A stretch of 64,000 bases of DNA from Arthrobacter sp. OVS8 (GTDB taxonomy: Bacteria; Actinomycetota; Actinomycetes; Actinomycetales; Micrococcaceae): positions 1,798,001-1,862,000 of the forward strand of contig CP116670.1 of assembly GCA_028370155.1 (NCBI GenBank), given 5' to 3'. A program made the translations under genes and the position numbers. The notes beneath the pieces are model-generated. The model searched no databases, had not been told where the DNA came from, and saw nothing but the letters and a program-made list of their open reading frames with translations. Of this stretch, positions 24,901-37,451 are shown piece by piece (the first letter of the stretch is position 1; each line of letters opens with the position of its first letter).

Positions 24901-27900
24901 GGCGCACCTCGCCATTGATGACGGAGAGCGGGTCGTGAAGCTTGGGCAGGTGCGCTCCTCTGCCCCGCACGTAGGCCAGCACCAGCGAGTTGCCGGTGAG
25001 GCGTCCGGCGCGGCCGACACGCTGCAGGTAGGACGCCACGGACGATGGCAGGGAGGCCAACATCACGCAGGAAAGGTCTCCGATGTCGATACCCATTTCC
25101 AGGGTGGGCGTCGCCACCAGAACGTTCGGGGCCTGCGGGTCATTGGTGGCCGACTTGAATTTGGATTCGTAGTCCAGTCGGGTCCTGTCGTCGAGCAGTG
25201 AGGTGTGCTCGCGGGCCACCACGCGCTTCATGTCGCTTGAGCGGTAGAGCGAGCGGTAGTAGTTGTCCTCGCCGGATGCACGCTGGAGAGTACCCGGGCA
25301 GCGGATGAACATGCATGGCGCACCGTCCAGCTGGCTGATGACTGTTTCCGTGCCGGGGGTCTGGACCTTGCAGGTATCGCAGCTGAGGAGATGCCGTTTG
25401 GCGGCAAGGTCTTCGCTCGAGGGCGCTTTGAGGACGAGGCGTTCCGGGGAGATCCAGAAAATCTCTGCCCCGCTCTCTGACTTGGTGGAACCCAGTACGC
25501 CGCCATCCAGCAGCTCTCTGAAGAGAGCCTTGGCCAGGAACGCCCCGTCCGCGGCAGCTGTCGAAAGGCAGCGGGAAGCCCACCGGGCATACCAGGAGGC
25601 AGTGGATGTGACCGGATCCAAGTTCTCCGAGTTCTTGACCGGTGGACCAATCCGAGGGAATGCAGGGGCCGCGCGGCCGGGTGGGAAGGCGGGCATGCCT
25701 TCAGACTTCCGGCGGCCGCCCCAGACCTGCCAGCGGTGGCCGTCTTTCTTCAGATACGGGTCAAGCCACTTGTGGTGGACGCCGCCGCGAATGCGCATGC
25801 GTTCGAGTACGCCACGGACCCAGAAGGTCAGATCCTCGGCCGACGGCGCGTGTCCGTCAAGCGCCGTCTGCTGTTGCATGGAGTCGATAGCTTTTTGGGC
25901 GAGGGCGACGATGCGCGCCTGCGAACCAGCGTCCGTCTCGGCCACGACGCTGCCGGTGAGTTCGAGGGTCCTACCGACGCGGGACTGCAGACCGAATTCC
26001 AACGATGCATCGAAAAGGAGTCGGGATTTAGCGTTGCTTGTGGCCTTGCGGCGCTCCGTGGCACTGGCGCCGGGCTTCCAGAAAGCGCGGAACTGCTCCC
26101 GGTCAACGTAGTCCGGCGCGATCAACTGGTATTTCGCCACAGGGGTCTCTGCATCGGATATTGCGGCATTGACCAAGTCGTCCAGGGTGGTCTCCCCGTC
26201 CAAAGCGTTGCGAAGTGCAGAGCGCAGAGACAAGGTGTGGGACCGTGCCTGGACAAAACCGGCCCGGTGCGCCGCGTCTTGAACACTGTCTGTGAAGACG
26301 AGTGCCTTCTTCTCATTGGAATTGAGACCCTGCGATCCGAACAGATTGGAGATCGTGACGGAAAGCATGGTGGCAATGGCGCTTCCTAGGAAACGTATGC
26401 CGTCCACGGTTTGGCAGGCCGGGCAGGTGTCCCGTTTGGAGTCGTCATCTGCCTCGAGCCCGGTGAGCATCAGCACCGGGAGGATGCGGCCCTCCAGCAG
26501 ATCGATGTCCTCTCCGTTAGGGGCATCAGACAGGATTTGCCGGTTCTTCGACTCAAACCATCGGAGGCCTTCGACCTTGGCCTCTTCGGCTCCCTTGAAG
26601 AGAACTTTGTCCGCCTCGCCCGGTGCGTAAAGCAGAGCCCTAAACCGCCCGCTGCCGGTCATCTTGCCGACGCGGATCTTGGTGTCATCCAGGTCCAGGT
26701 CACTGCCGGTGGGGCCCAGCATGACACCCCAGCCGGAGCGTCCGCAGTGCCGGCAGTAGACAGCCGGCTGATACAGCTCGCCATCTTGCTGGACGCCGTC
26801 GTCGGACCATCGGAAGCTGCTGGTGGCGTCGACCGCCTTGTCGATCCGGGAGAGCTCCCGGATCCACATGTGGACCTCCACCGACAGCGCCGGACGGCCA
26901 TAGTCTGCACGGATCTGACTCAGGAAGGAAATGAAGTGGCTAAGGAACTCCATCTGTTCCTCCAGGCGGGCGGCCTGCTCACGCGGACCACCGCTGGTGC
27001 TGAAGCCACCGAAGACCTTCTCCGCAAGCTCCCGCAGCGAGACGGCGTCAGTGGCGTGCTGCAGGACGGACACGGTGAGGGGCTGTGACCGTACGGCGTG
27101 GAGTAGGTCATCGGGTTGGTTGCCGAACAGCGCGTCCCCAATGACACGTACGACGGCGGCGTTCGGCTCACCGTCTGCTGCTGCCCGTAGCGCCTCGACT
27201 TTGTCGTTCAGTTCGTGCAGCTGGTCCGCGATTTCGTTGATGGACCTGGGCTCATGGGTGGCAGCACCCAATGCGGTCCAATCATCCGAGCTGAGCCGCG
27301 CTTCGGTGATCACACTGTCTTGCGGAAAGGGTTCCCCAAAGACCGTCTCGGCGAACCGCAGCATTGCTTCTGGATCGCCCTTGCCGCCCAGCGTGGCCGA
27401 GGTGGCCACCGGAGTGGCACGGCCCAATGGACGTTGTCGGTCTTGTTCGGTGAGACCAGAAGGCGAATCAGTAAGATCTGCTGGCCAGTAGCTCTTGAGT
27501 GTCAGGCCCAGCCGGCGGAGCAGCATTGCCACGTCCGTGCCCTGAGCACCATCGTAGGTGTGGAATTCATCGAGCACCACGTACTGCAGCGACGTTGCCG
27601 ATTGCTCCCAGATGCTTGCATCCTGGTGGCGGAGCAGGAGCATGTCCAGCATCTTGTAGTTAGTCAGCAGAATATCTGGTGCTTCACTGCGGAAGATGTC
27701 GCGCTGGTTGATCAAGCCAGCGGCGGAGACCTTGGTCCGAGGCTCGTCATTCTGCCCGGTGTAGATGCCGGCGGTGATCCCGCTTAGTTCAGGGTGGTTG
27801 GAGAGCATCTCGGCCAGGCGCTTCGCTTGGTCGTTGGCCAGCGCGTTCATCGGGTAAAGGATCAGGGCTTTCATGCCCTTGACACCGTTGCTCTTCGCCC

Positions 27901-28362
27901 GGAGGACATGGTCGATGATTGGGATCAGGAACGACTCCGTCTTGCCGGAGCCGGTGCCCGTGGTGACCATCGTCGGCAGTGGGCGCCGGGCGTTGGCGGC
28001 GCCAGTTGCGATGCCAGCCCCGGCCGTCGAGCCAAGTGACACACCGGTGGTTAAGGCTGTCGAAACAGAGCCAGTCGAGACCCGTTTAGACGACAATCTG
28101 TAGAACGCAGCTGCCTGGTGCCCATATGGCGCGAACCCTTCCAGGCGCCAGTCCAGCCATTTCTCCCAGCCGTCCGCCGCAGGCTTGAACGGGAGCCGCA
28201 ATCGAACATATGGGCCCTTGAACAGGCCGCTTTCCGGGTCCGAAAGGAACTGCTGGATCGCGCCCCCGCTTCTGTGTCCGTCAGGGCGAACGTGGTCGTC
28301 AAGTAGTCCGAAAGACCTTGGCGCAGGTCATCCGCTTGGAAGGTTGGGAGAAGCTCCGCCAT
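21938..28362 (-). CDS. giant DEAD/DEAH helicase with DUF1998 cysteine clusters and a C-terminal nuclease-like domain
   Basis: About 2,140 residues. The N-terminus reads LLPTFQADDLRQGLSDYL, then after a frame change near 28265 LSDPESGLFKGPYVRLRLPF. Walker A is TGTGSGKTESFL near residue 137, Walker B is VVLDEFHTYDGAQGTD near 265 and SATLGG follows near 322. The C-terminal helicase lobe has TPTLEMGIDIGDL near 1087 and YLQRVGRAGR near 1113. Cysteine clusters follow: CPSCG/CARCG near 1412, CSYCG near 1537 and CSCK/CHNCLLPF near 1690, as in DUF1998 helicases. Residues 1800-1860 read RPDFVL, IAIYTDGHYFHAS and KRARLREAGI, a pattern like Vsr or PD-(D/E)XK nucleases. The size and layout resemble DruE of Druantia and other DUF1998 helicases. 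Its ATG overlaps the methyltransferase stop (ATGA). It fills the place of drmA in a class 1 DISARM order. Confidence 0.75.
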
Positions 28363-31300
28363 CAGTTCATCTCTTCCATCAACTTTGTGAAGTGAGCATG
28401 CGCCTGACGCATGTCCGTCTCACGGTCGAATCCCACAAATGGGAGCTCATAGGTGTAGCTGCTTCCCGAGGCGTTCGTTGCAGTCCTTTCGACTGAGCTC
28501 AGACACGTGCCTCGCTGCCGGAAGAGCTTGCTGACATCACTCGGCACCTTACGGCCATTCGCGTCGTATAGATCGCTGCGTTCGTAACCGTGGAGAACAG
28601 GGAACTGGGTCCGATAGATGGAACAGAGCTCATCCGCAGTGATTCCGAGCATGACCGCAGCTATGGCGTCTATGTCAATGAGGGCGGCCCGCCTTGCTGC
28701 GGCTGTACGATGCGGCACAGCCTCATTCCATTCGCACCCCATGAGTTGCTCCCAGAGATCCGAATAGACGGAAGTTAGGCAATTGAGACGGAGAGTTCTC
28801 TCCAGCAACTGCGATGAAAGCGGGTGGGAACGCGGGTACGCAAGTTGGTCTGTGAGCGTCGTAGGTATATGCCCATTGCCCGAAACCTTGATCATGAAGT
28901 CCGCCGGTATTGAAGCGAACATGCCAGCTACGAGAACCAAGTCGTTGAGGTCACCGACGCTGGATGCCGTAACACCATAAGAGTAGATGGTGTAAAGATG
29001 TGAAGGGCCCGGAGGCAGGATGGCAGCATGAAGGGTTCGCACGCCTGTGGTGGCGGCCATTTCTCGCCAAGCAACTCGATAAAAGTGAGTCTCAGGAGCT
29101 TTTGATTCCCCCAGGAACGCAAACCTGATCGGAAATACTTCTCGTCCGAGGTCGCCCGGTAGCTGGTTCGAGGAATGAAATCCGGATCGAGGTCCTCGAG
29201 GTCCAGTTCCGACCAATCCAGGTTATTCTTCATCGTTGCGTTTGGCTGCTTGACTAACGGCGTAGCGACAGTTATGTGCGGTCCTTGGAGAATCACATCG
29301 TCCCATGTAAGGGGAACGGAGGAACCCACCTCAAAGAATCCCTTCCTACGATCCGCGGTTTCATGCCAGCCGGAAGAGTAGTCCAGGTTTAGCTCGCGGA
29401 CCCTTGGCGCATGGGACAGCTTTTCGAGAACCCGAGAACTGTCCAAATTTACCGGATAAACCATTCGAGCGTGAAGCGCGGGAGTCCCGGGTTCATCGAG
29501 AATTGTAGACCAAACTTTGAGAACCTCGACATCGACATCAATGATCCGCTCTTTGTGCGGACGAAGATCCCAGTTCCCGTCTGGATCCTTGAGACCCGGA
29601 ACATCCCCGAAACCGTCGTGGAGCAAGGATCTCTCCACCGTATCCGGGTGGTAGAGCGATGCCGCCATTTGAAACTTCGGGTCTTCGTTGCGATGGCCAT
29701 AGACATGAACGCCATAACTTACGTGATGGTCAATTTCGAATAACGAAAGTTCGTTAACGAACTGCCAATGACGACGCAATCTTCGGTACGTCTCAGAACG
29801 CAAGTGAGCGGCTTTTTTCAGTGAAATGCGATTCCGGATGCAAGAGTCCTATCACGCCGGAGTTCTTGCTCGAGAGCCAAGTACGATGCATGAAGCACCT
29901 GTACAAGTCAGGCTGGAGTCCCGCGAGTACGGGATACTCTATGGAACCAAAATAGTCTTTGGCGGACGTCACCGCCGCTGAGCTGTCGATCACGAGGTCT
30001 GCAATGCCATTCAGCTCAAGTGTGGCTTCTCGCCTACGGCTTACCTCGGATTGAGACGGCTTAGATACGAGCTGCCACCAAGGGTCACCTTCAGCAAGGA
30101 GAGGGCCTCATCAAAGGCCGGCCGCACCCAGGGCGGGTTTCCCACTTGCAGATCGAATCCCCGCGGGCGAATACGGAGGCGAAGTCGAGCTCCCAGTGAT
30201 GGAAGCCTTGGTCCGCGGCCACAGCCTCGCATACAGACAGCCAGGGATGGGACTCTTTGGTGGATTCAATGCCGTCCGCTTTGGCGAACGACAGGTCCAG
30301 ATCTTCGGCTGTGTTCAGGTCCTCCCACGCGCCTGCGTCCAAGATACTCGTCTGATTGTTCCACAGTTTCTTTTTTGTGGCCGCGCTCGATTCCGGTGCT
30401 GGCTTCCCCAGAACAGCTTCAAGTCCCGAAATCCATTCCTCCAGCGTCGGAGGCAAAGCACCGGAAGTCATCCTGTCGGTTAGAGGCCAGAACCAGAGCG
30501 CGTTCCAGGCATCCATGACGCGTCGCAAACGTTGGTACGCGCCATTCGGGTCGCTGAGTTTCTTCTCGATTTCGTGCCGAGAAACGGGCAACTCAGCCGT
30601 TTTGGTGTCAAAATTCTTGCCGAAGTAGTTGATATCGCGACGGGCTTCTGACTCCGCGACCTCAAGTCGACGCAAGGTAAACTGCCAAAGCGTCTCCACC
30701 CGGCGTCCCAAGTTCGCCAATCGGTCGACTTGGGTCTTGGTCGGTTTCGCCTTGATCCGGTTGCGCCAAGCCTTAAGGTTCTTCTGCGCATCACCCGCGA
30801 GTTCTTTCACTTCTTTAGCTTCGGCCGCCGCACCCACCCTGCCGCTGGCAGCAGGAAATGGTGAATTCTTCCAACAACGTTAGGATCGTCAGACTCACTC
30901 GCTATGGCTTCGGCGAGACCTGAGAGGAGCATCCGCCGGGACGCTCGTCAGCCAGGACTTGTCTTTGACTGAAGCTCGCGAATAGGTGGCGCGGCGTGCG
31001 CCGATCAAAGAGTTCCCTCGCCGAAGGTGTAGTCCAAACCACGGGGCCTGCAGTCCGGCGACCATTGTGTCCAACCAGAGAGATACTTCCGCAAGTTCAA
31101 CGGCTGTGGAGTTAAGATCCACGCCATAGACTTGGTGCAGGGCAATCTGAGCCTTAACCTTCTGCAATTCGACCGCGTAGTTCTCGGCCGGAATTGTGCA
31201 TCCAAGCTCGGTCTGTTTGAGCTTTAGGTAAGCATCTGCTAGCTGACGGACAGCCTCGATTGCGAACGCGCCTGAACCCAGCGCAGGTTCACAAACGGTC

Positions 31301-32993
31301 AGTTTCAGAATTTCGTCTGCCGGTGTTTCATCCAGCTTTTTCCGAGCAACTCCTCCAGCGCCTGCGACACAACAAACCGGGTTAGAACTTCCGGCGTGTA
31401 GTACGAAGCTGACTGCTGTCGTTCACGGCCCGCAAGCCGGAAAACAAAAGTCCCCTTTTCGTGAAGAACAGGCTCCGGTTCCCCCGTGAGATCGTTCTTA
31501 GTCATCACGAAGTGTTTGCGCTCAATCGATTCGGAACGCTCAACGGCTACAACCCACGAACCTTTTGAGGAGTCGCCGTCCTTAGCTACCTCGTACAGAT
31601 CCGTCTCGGCGATAAAACCCGTATAGGACATGAGGCCCTCATACACTGCCCCCAGCTGGTTGACGCCAAGCTCGGCGTAGGAAATGAAGCCACGATCTTT
31701 GCCTTTGAGTTCCTTGCTAAGAAGAAGGTGTTCCAAGACCTGCTGCAACGCCGCATTACTCAGCCCAACGAGGTCGACATCCGCCATCGCCTGGGGGTCG
31801 AAAAGGTCGGCCTTGAGGCTGTCGAATTGCAGGCCTTGATCCCCCTCAGCCGGGGCTGGGGTGTCGGCCAACGGGTTCAACTCCGTAGCCGGGTCAAAAG
31901 ATGGCCGATGGCCTTGATCGACCAAGCGGAAGAGGGTGCCGAGGGACTGGTAGATATGAGTTCCAAGCCTCGCGGGCTGCGACTCGGGCACATTGAGAGC
32001 GAGCTCGCGCAGCCGATCCAAGCCGTAGCCCTCGTTGTACTCGCCAACGCCAACGGGCAGGACGCCCATCTCCGGAGAGGCTTCGGCGTACAGCAGGAAC
32101 AGGATTCGATATAGATAGCGCAGCGACTGGCGGGCAAGATTCTGGCCGTCAATTTCGTCCAGCGGAAGGCCCTGGGCCTGGCGACGGCGTAGGACGTCGT
32201 TAGCGATGATTTCGATGGAGAGACGTATGCCCTCCCGAAGATCTTTGGACACACCAATGGTGTGCTTGACCGAGCTTTCCAGGATGTGGTTCCACCAGAT
32301 GGTTTCGCTGGCGTCCGGCAACAGCGATTCGCTGCCGAAGATGGCGATAACGCGGTCGATTTCACCTCCGCGCTTGGTGTCATTGCGTTCGCAGGCAAGC
32401 AGGAGGTCCGCTGCCAGAAAACGTCCCTCCGCCCAGCGGTCCCGCTCCGCCAGCAGCAGCCAGCGACCTCCAAAAACCACGATGAACTGAGGCGGCTCGT
32501 CCGTCCGGTAAAGCTCGGAAACGAGCTTTGGCGCAGATAGCTCCACTTCTTTGTCCTCGATGAAGGCCGGGGCCAGCATTGTGGCCTTTGCCGAGTCCAG
32601 GAAGTCCTCTACGGACTCGACAGGGCGACTCTCAAGGAAGAGGACGTTGCCGTCGTGGGACTTCCAGGTGTTCGGAATTCGCAGAGTGGTGCCCGCCCGC
32701 TCGGCGGTGAGATCCGCCGTCGTGCCCTTAAAACCAAGCGCTTCACGCACCCTGTGATAGACAGCCGCTGCCTTGCTTGGCTCTTCGAGAAGCTCCGCAA
32801 GTTCAACCTGGAATGTGCCGCGTTCGCCGAGAAAGCGCTTAAGCACGGACTCCTGGCCTTCCCTGGCCTGCCCGTCCCATTGCTTGCGGAGTTTGAGCAC
32901 CTCAGATTGGAAGGACTCCTTCGTGGAGTCTGTGGTGAAGTAGTGCTCGCTGATCCAGTCTTCGCCAACGACGATGGAATCAAATGAAGGCAT
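28362..32993 (-). CDS. drmMI: large adenine-specific DNA methyltransferase, DrmMI/PglX-like
   Basis: About 1,540 residues when the pieces are joined. The SAM-binding motif I is VCEPALGSGAF near residue 570, followed by VYGVDLNSTAVELAEVSLWL. The catalytic motif IV is VGNPPWVRP near 950, a NPPW motif as in N6-adenine methyltransferases of the Eco57I/PglX group. The long C-terminal part (from about 29800 down to 28362) has no motif I can name and probably holds target recognition. Frame changes lie near 31330, 30915, 30160, 30045, 29805 and 29125, the densest cluster in the window. It starts two bases after the drmD stop and ends in an ATGA overlap with the giant helicase, so it is the second gene of a tight operon. 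I assign drmMI from its place after drmD. BREX-type PglX is the main alternative; no other BREX genes are present. Confidence 0.7.
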
Positions 32994-32995
32994 AG

Positions 32996-35912
32996 TTAGT
33001 GGGCCCCTTCAGCTGCGTTAATTTCGGGCACGATGACCAGAAGCGGGCGGACGAGGCGCTGCGACGGCGCGAGGGAGGCAGCAATCCGCTGCTCCTCCTG
33101 GATGCGTTCGCGCTGTTTTTTGAGAGCGGACTTACTCATGCCAGGTAGGTGCTGTTCCAGCGAGGATTCCTGCCAGTGGTCTGCACGGTTCTGCCAGCCG
33201 GCAAGACGCTCTTCCGCCGCCTGCTGTGCTGCTGCGAATGTGGCCTCGAGGGTTTCTGACGTGTTCTCGACGGCGACCGGGACGAGCTGCTGAAGCTGAT
33301 CGACATTGGCAAAAGCTCCGGGATTAATCGCTTTGGCCGTGAGCCCCGCGGCTTTTAGGTAGGCGCCCAGATCGTCGAGTGTGTCGACCAGACAAAATGA
33401 CGGATTGTCCGGGTTAGGGAAGTCCGCGGTGAAGAACGCTTTGGAGACGACCTGGCCGCGCTGGTTCATGAGCGTGCCCATCAGGAGGACGGTGGCATTC
33501 TCGACATTTCCCCGGACCGCGAGGACCTCGCTCCGGGACAGGGAGGCAAGTGCCCGGTCGCTGGCCCATTCGAGCACCGGGTGAAGCGGACCCAAGAAGT
33601 GGGCTTCCGGCCAGGTGGTGCTCTTCTCCCCGCTGTAGGCTGCGCAGCACGGGCGCGTTCGAGTTCCAGCTTGCCGGAGATTGCCGTGGTGGCCAGCTTC
33701 ATTTTCTTGGTCACCGCCCGGTCCGCGAGGTAGGACTGCGGGAGGTACGCGAGCCGTTGCTGAAGGTCCCTTGGGGGCTCCAGCTCGGCAATGGAATGCT
33801 CTTTGTGGATAGTCCACGCGACGCCGTTGTTGCTCACGCTGGCTTCGGGCGTCACGAACGCTTCCCGCAGCGCCTCGTCCAGGTATTCGAGGTCGGTGGC
33901 ATAAAGACCGATCTGCGTTTCAGTCGGGACGTCATTCTTGGCGGGTTCATCGGAGGCAAGGTTTTCGAAGAAGGCATCGAAGTCGTCACCGCTGCTGACA
34001 TCTTCAGGGTTCCGGAGGACCTCGTCGACCGATTTCTTCTTCATCAGCACGTCGCGGATGGCTTCCTCTTCACGCGCAACGCTGTGGGCGCCCATCAGTG
34101 AGGCCACGTCCTGAAGCACCGTATGTGCCTCGTGTTCACGTTCCATCACCCTGGTCAGTACTTTGAGGTCGCCGCGGAACTGGCTGTTGTCAGGCTCGAG
34201 CAGCAGGGTGGTTATCTGGGGAGGGAACTTCTGACCGTAACGGTCGATGCGACCGTTACGCTGTTCGACGCGGATCAGGCTCCACGGAATGTCGAAGTGG
34301 ATCAGGTGATGGCATTGCGCATGCAAGTTGACGCCTTCGGAGGCGACGTCGCCGGTGACCAGGACGCGGATGTCCGAGGACTCCCGTTTGAAAGAGTCAA
34401 TGATCTCTAGTTGGTCGACGTCACTCAGGCCGCCGTGGAGGATTGCTACATTCGCTGGTTTTAGGCCTAGGTCCGCAGGGAGCTTCTCTTCCAGCCACTT
34501 AAGGGTTGGAACCCGCTCCGCGAATATGACAGCCCGCATGGGGGATTTCTTGCCCACGCCGATTTCCTGCAGGTAGTTCACCAGGGCTTCGTATTTGGCG
34601 GATTTGCCCTCAAGCGAGGCGTCGGTGAGTTCTTTCAGGCGCTTCAGCGCCTCGGCTTCCTTTGCCTCCCCAGCCAGCGCACCGCCGTCGAGCTTCTTCA
34701 GCCGTTCCTTGACCGTCTCCAACAGCGCCGCAGGGCTTGAGAGAAAGGCCTTCGCCAAGGTCCATGGGAAGAGACCACCGTTCTGGCCCGAGTACGGCGA
34801 GCCTCCTGCCTGCGGGTACAGCCAAGTGTTCGCGAGCTCGTCCGCGACATAGTTCTCTTCCGGCGAGGCCGGGATCAGCTTGTTGTCTGGTTCCAGGCGC
34901 TCCGCCCAATCCGCGCCGACTTCGCTAGCGACCTCGGGACTGTGGCGGTGCCGGCGGATGATCAGATGCTCGATGTCCTTCTGCTCGAAGGTGCCGTCCG
35001 GCCGGACGACGGTGGGGTCCAGCAGTCGGAGGAGCTCCGCGAACGAATCGTTCTTGCCGTTGTGCGGGGTGGCGGAGGCGAGAATAAGGGCCTCCGTGTT
35101 GGGGGCCAAGACGCGTGCAAGCTCATTGTTCAGGGTGCCCGAGTTGGTGAGGTTGTGCGACTCGTCAATGACAACTGCGTCCCAGCGTAGCTTCTCCAAG
35201 TGGGCACGATACCGGGCACTTTTCAGTGTGTCGATGGAGATGATGGCGCGCTTGAAATACGTGAACGGGTTCCGCGTGCCAGGGAGAATCTGGCGGACCT
35301 TCTGAATGCCGGCCGAGTCCAAGCGGACAAAGGGAAGCGCGAAGCGGCACCACAGCTCGTGCTGCATCTGCTCAAGGACGTGCCTTGGTGTCACGATGAG
35401 GATGCGTTCCCCGCGGCCACGCTTGACCAGCTCGCTGAGAATCATCCCGATTTCCAGTGTTTTGCCCAGGCCGACGGCGTCTGCAATCAAGATGCGTGGG
35501 CGAACGTTTCGGCTGTCCAGCGCCTTGGCTACCGCGATCCGCTGGTAGTTGAGGCTGTCGGCCAGCATGCGGGTGGAGACACCCAGTTTCGGGTCATTGA
35601 GGGGTGCCGGCGTCTTTCGCAGGGTGGATTCGAGCCAGAGTCGGGCACGGCGGTAGTTCGGGCTGCCGTCTGCGACGACCTTGGAGTTCCGGGGGTCCAC
35701 GACTTCGATGGTGTCCAGTGCGGAGTAGAACGCTGCTGTGGTGTCGCGGACGAGTTCGCTGAGCCCTGAACTCGGACAAGTGTCCCGTCGACGGACTTCT
35801 CAGCGCTGGTGACCAGCCACTCCTCATCACGGATGTGCACCACCGAACCGGGCGCGACGTTGAGCTCACGGTTTACGCCTGTAACTGTCAAGACCTGCTC
35901 CTGTATTTCGTT
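32996..35912 (-). CDS. drmD: SNF2-family helicase DrmD
   Basis: About 970 residues. The N-terminus (LNVAPGSVVHIRDEEWLVTSAE) is a small beta-barrel-like segment typical of DrmD and RapA-like proteins. The SNF2 core has Walker A IADAVGLGKTLEIG near residue 145, Walker B VVIDESHNLTN near 250, SATPHNGKNDSF near 282 and motif VI EQRNGRIDRYGQ near 557. The rest is a helical C-terminal region without named motifs. Frame changes lie near 35765 and 33650. The best start is the ATG at 35912 (MNEIQEQ). It is the first gene of a five-gene minus-strand operon. DrmD followed directly by an adenine methyltransferase is the hallmark of class 1 DISARM. SNF2 proteins translocate on duplex DNA rather than unwinding it. 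Confidence 0.85.
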
Positions 35913-36046
35913 CATCCCCAAACCATCAGCTGCGCTCGCGTAGGCCGCTCATAGGCTGGTGGTCAACCAAACATACTAGAAGCATGGGCACGGCTTGCTT
36001 GCCTGCTCGGAGACACTAGGGGCGGTCCTCAGGATGTCATCGCTGC

Positions 36047-37396
36047 ATGGGACACTTTTCTCAATTCGTCAAAGAAAGCAGGTACAAGTGCAGCAGGGTG
36101 GCTTCGAGTCTCTGGGGTACTCCAGCCCTGTTCGGGGAAACGATCTGAAGTGGACGCTCCAGTTCGTTAAATGGTGCCGCCCGAGGGAGCCGATGAGCTT
36201 TTTCTCGTCCGCTACATCATTGGTAGGTCCGTTGGCTGCCAGTACCGTACAAACGGCCAGTGGCTCAACATTTCTCAACCCTTGGATGAGCACGCCTGGT
36301 TCTTCCTCAATGCTCCGGGCGGGGACTGGTCCCTATACGATTTATCTCAATCGGATGAGTCCGGCATCGGCGTAGAGGTAGGCTACCTAACCGAACAAGC
36401 CGTGGCGTGGTACGACCATGAAGGCGATAGATCTGCTATCGCCTACGAGATTTTTGGCGCGAAAGAACAGCAGTTGTTCGTTCGCCGCCTGTCTGGGAGC
36501 TCTGACCTCGAAGTTGAGCTCGCTACTCAAGGCCTCCTGTGGAACCGCGGTTCGGAAGGCCAATGGACGCTCAAGGACGACCTCACGTTGGGTAAGCGTT
36601 TCCAGCGATCTGTCCTAGTCGAACACGCCCGAAATTTACTTCAAGAGTCTTCGTCTCACTTTCCACGGGCCAGTGAAGGAGCGGCCCGCGACTTTCGAAT
36701 TGCGGCCGCCCTAGCTCTTGGCGCTCCCTTTCGGGTTATCCCAACTTTCGATGCACTGCTGTTTCGCTTGGTTGACGAGAGCAAGCTCACCTGGGAATCT
36801 GTTCGTCCAATTCTGACCTGCTCTGCTGAAGCTTCGCTGATAAGTAATGAAAATAATGACGAGGTTAGCGGAATCGCACTGCAGTCCGGCTCCCACACGT
36901 GGCTTCGACACAGAGAATCTTGGGTGCGAGTCGAAGGGAAGCCCTCTTTCGGACGACTCCTCCTGCCGCTTGCCATCGATAATCTAGCTGAAGCGGTCGA
37001 CTGGTGGGACTGCGTTGAAAGCGTTGATGGAACGCGGTCCACGCCACCACACTTCTCCAGTTCTTCAGTCCAGTTCGTCTCAGAGGACGATCCCGGTCGG
37101 GTGCCCAACTTTTCCATACGGGACCTTGTACGTGGGTCCATGGACACCGGGTACGGCGAAGCCCGCCGCGCCGGGGTTTGGGAGCACGGATACTGGCCTG
37201 TTCTCGACTACGAGAATCACTTACCTGCTGACGAAGGCGATCCAACCCCTGGGGCGGCGAGTATCTCTACAGTGTCGACAAGAATTTTGAGCTTTTTGCG
37301 ACCAAGTTCTGGGACTTGTATAGCGACGACAGTTCAAAGGAAGGTCAGCCGGTGACCGCTTACGATTTCGCGCAGTGGATTGCGAGCCAAACGTAA
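36047..37396 (+). CDS. unrecognised protein of about 450 residues
   Basis: I do not recognise a family. From about 36171 the reading is clear: VPPEGADELFLVRYIIGRSVG, a long mixed alpha/beta protein rich in tryptophan and acidic residues, with no transmembrane segment or nucleotide-binding motif. Upstream, the ATG at 36047 opens a plausible N-terminus (MGHFSQFVKESRYKCSRVAS) that needs frame changes near 36150 to join. At the other end the frame changes near 37250 and then reads YLYSVDKNFELFATKFWDLYS to a stop at 37394-37396, giving a natural C-terminus. It is divergent from drmD and 55 bases upstream of another unknown gene, so the two may be co-transcribed. The DISARM-flanking position makes a defence role possible, but nothing in the sequence shows it. 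Confidence 0.5.
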
Positions 37397-37451
37397 GTTA
37401 CTGGAATCGCGAACGACAGAATCTGTAGCACAGTAAAGGGAAGGGAAAATT

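Noticed and set aside
5632..35912. Complete BREX system based on the PglX-like methyltransferase
   Set aside because: No PglZ, BrxC or Lon-like partner is present; drmD next to the methyltransferase and drmA/drmB nearby fit DISARM better.
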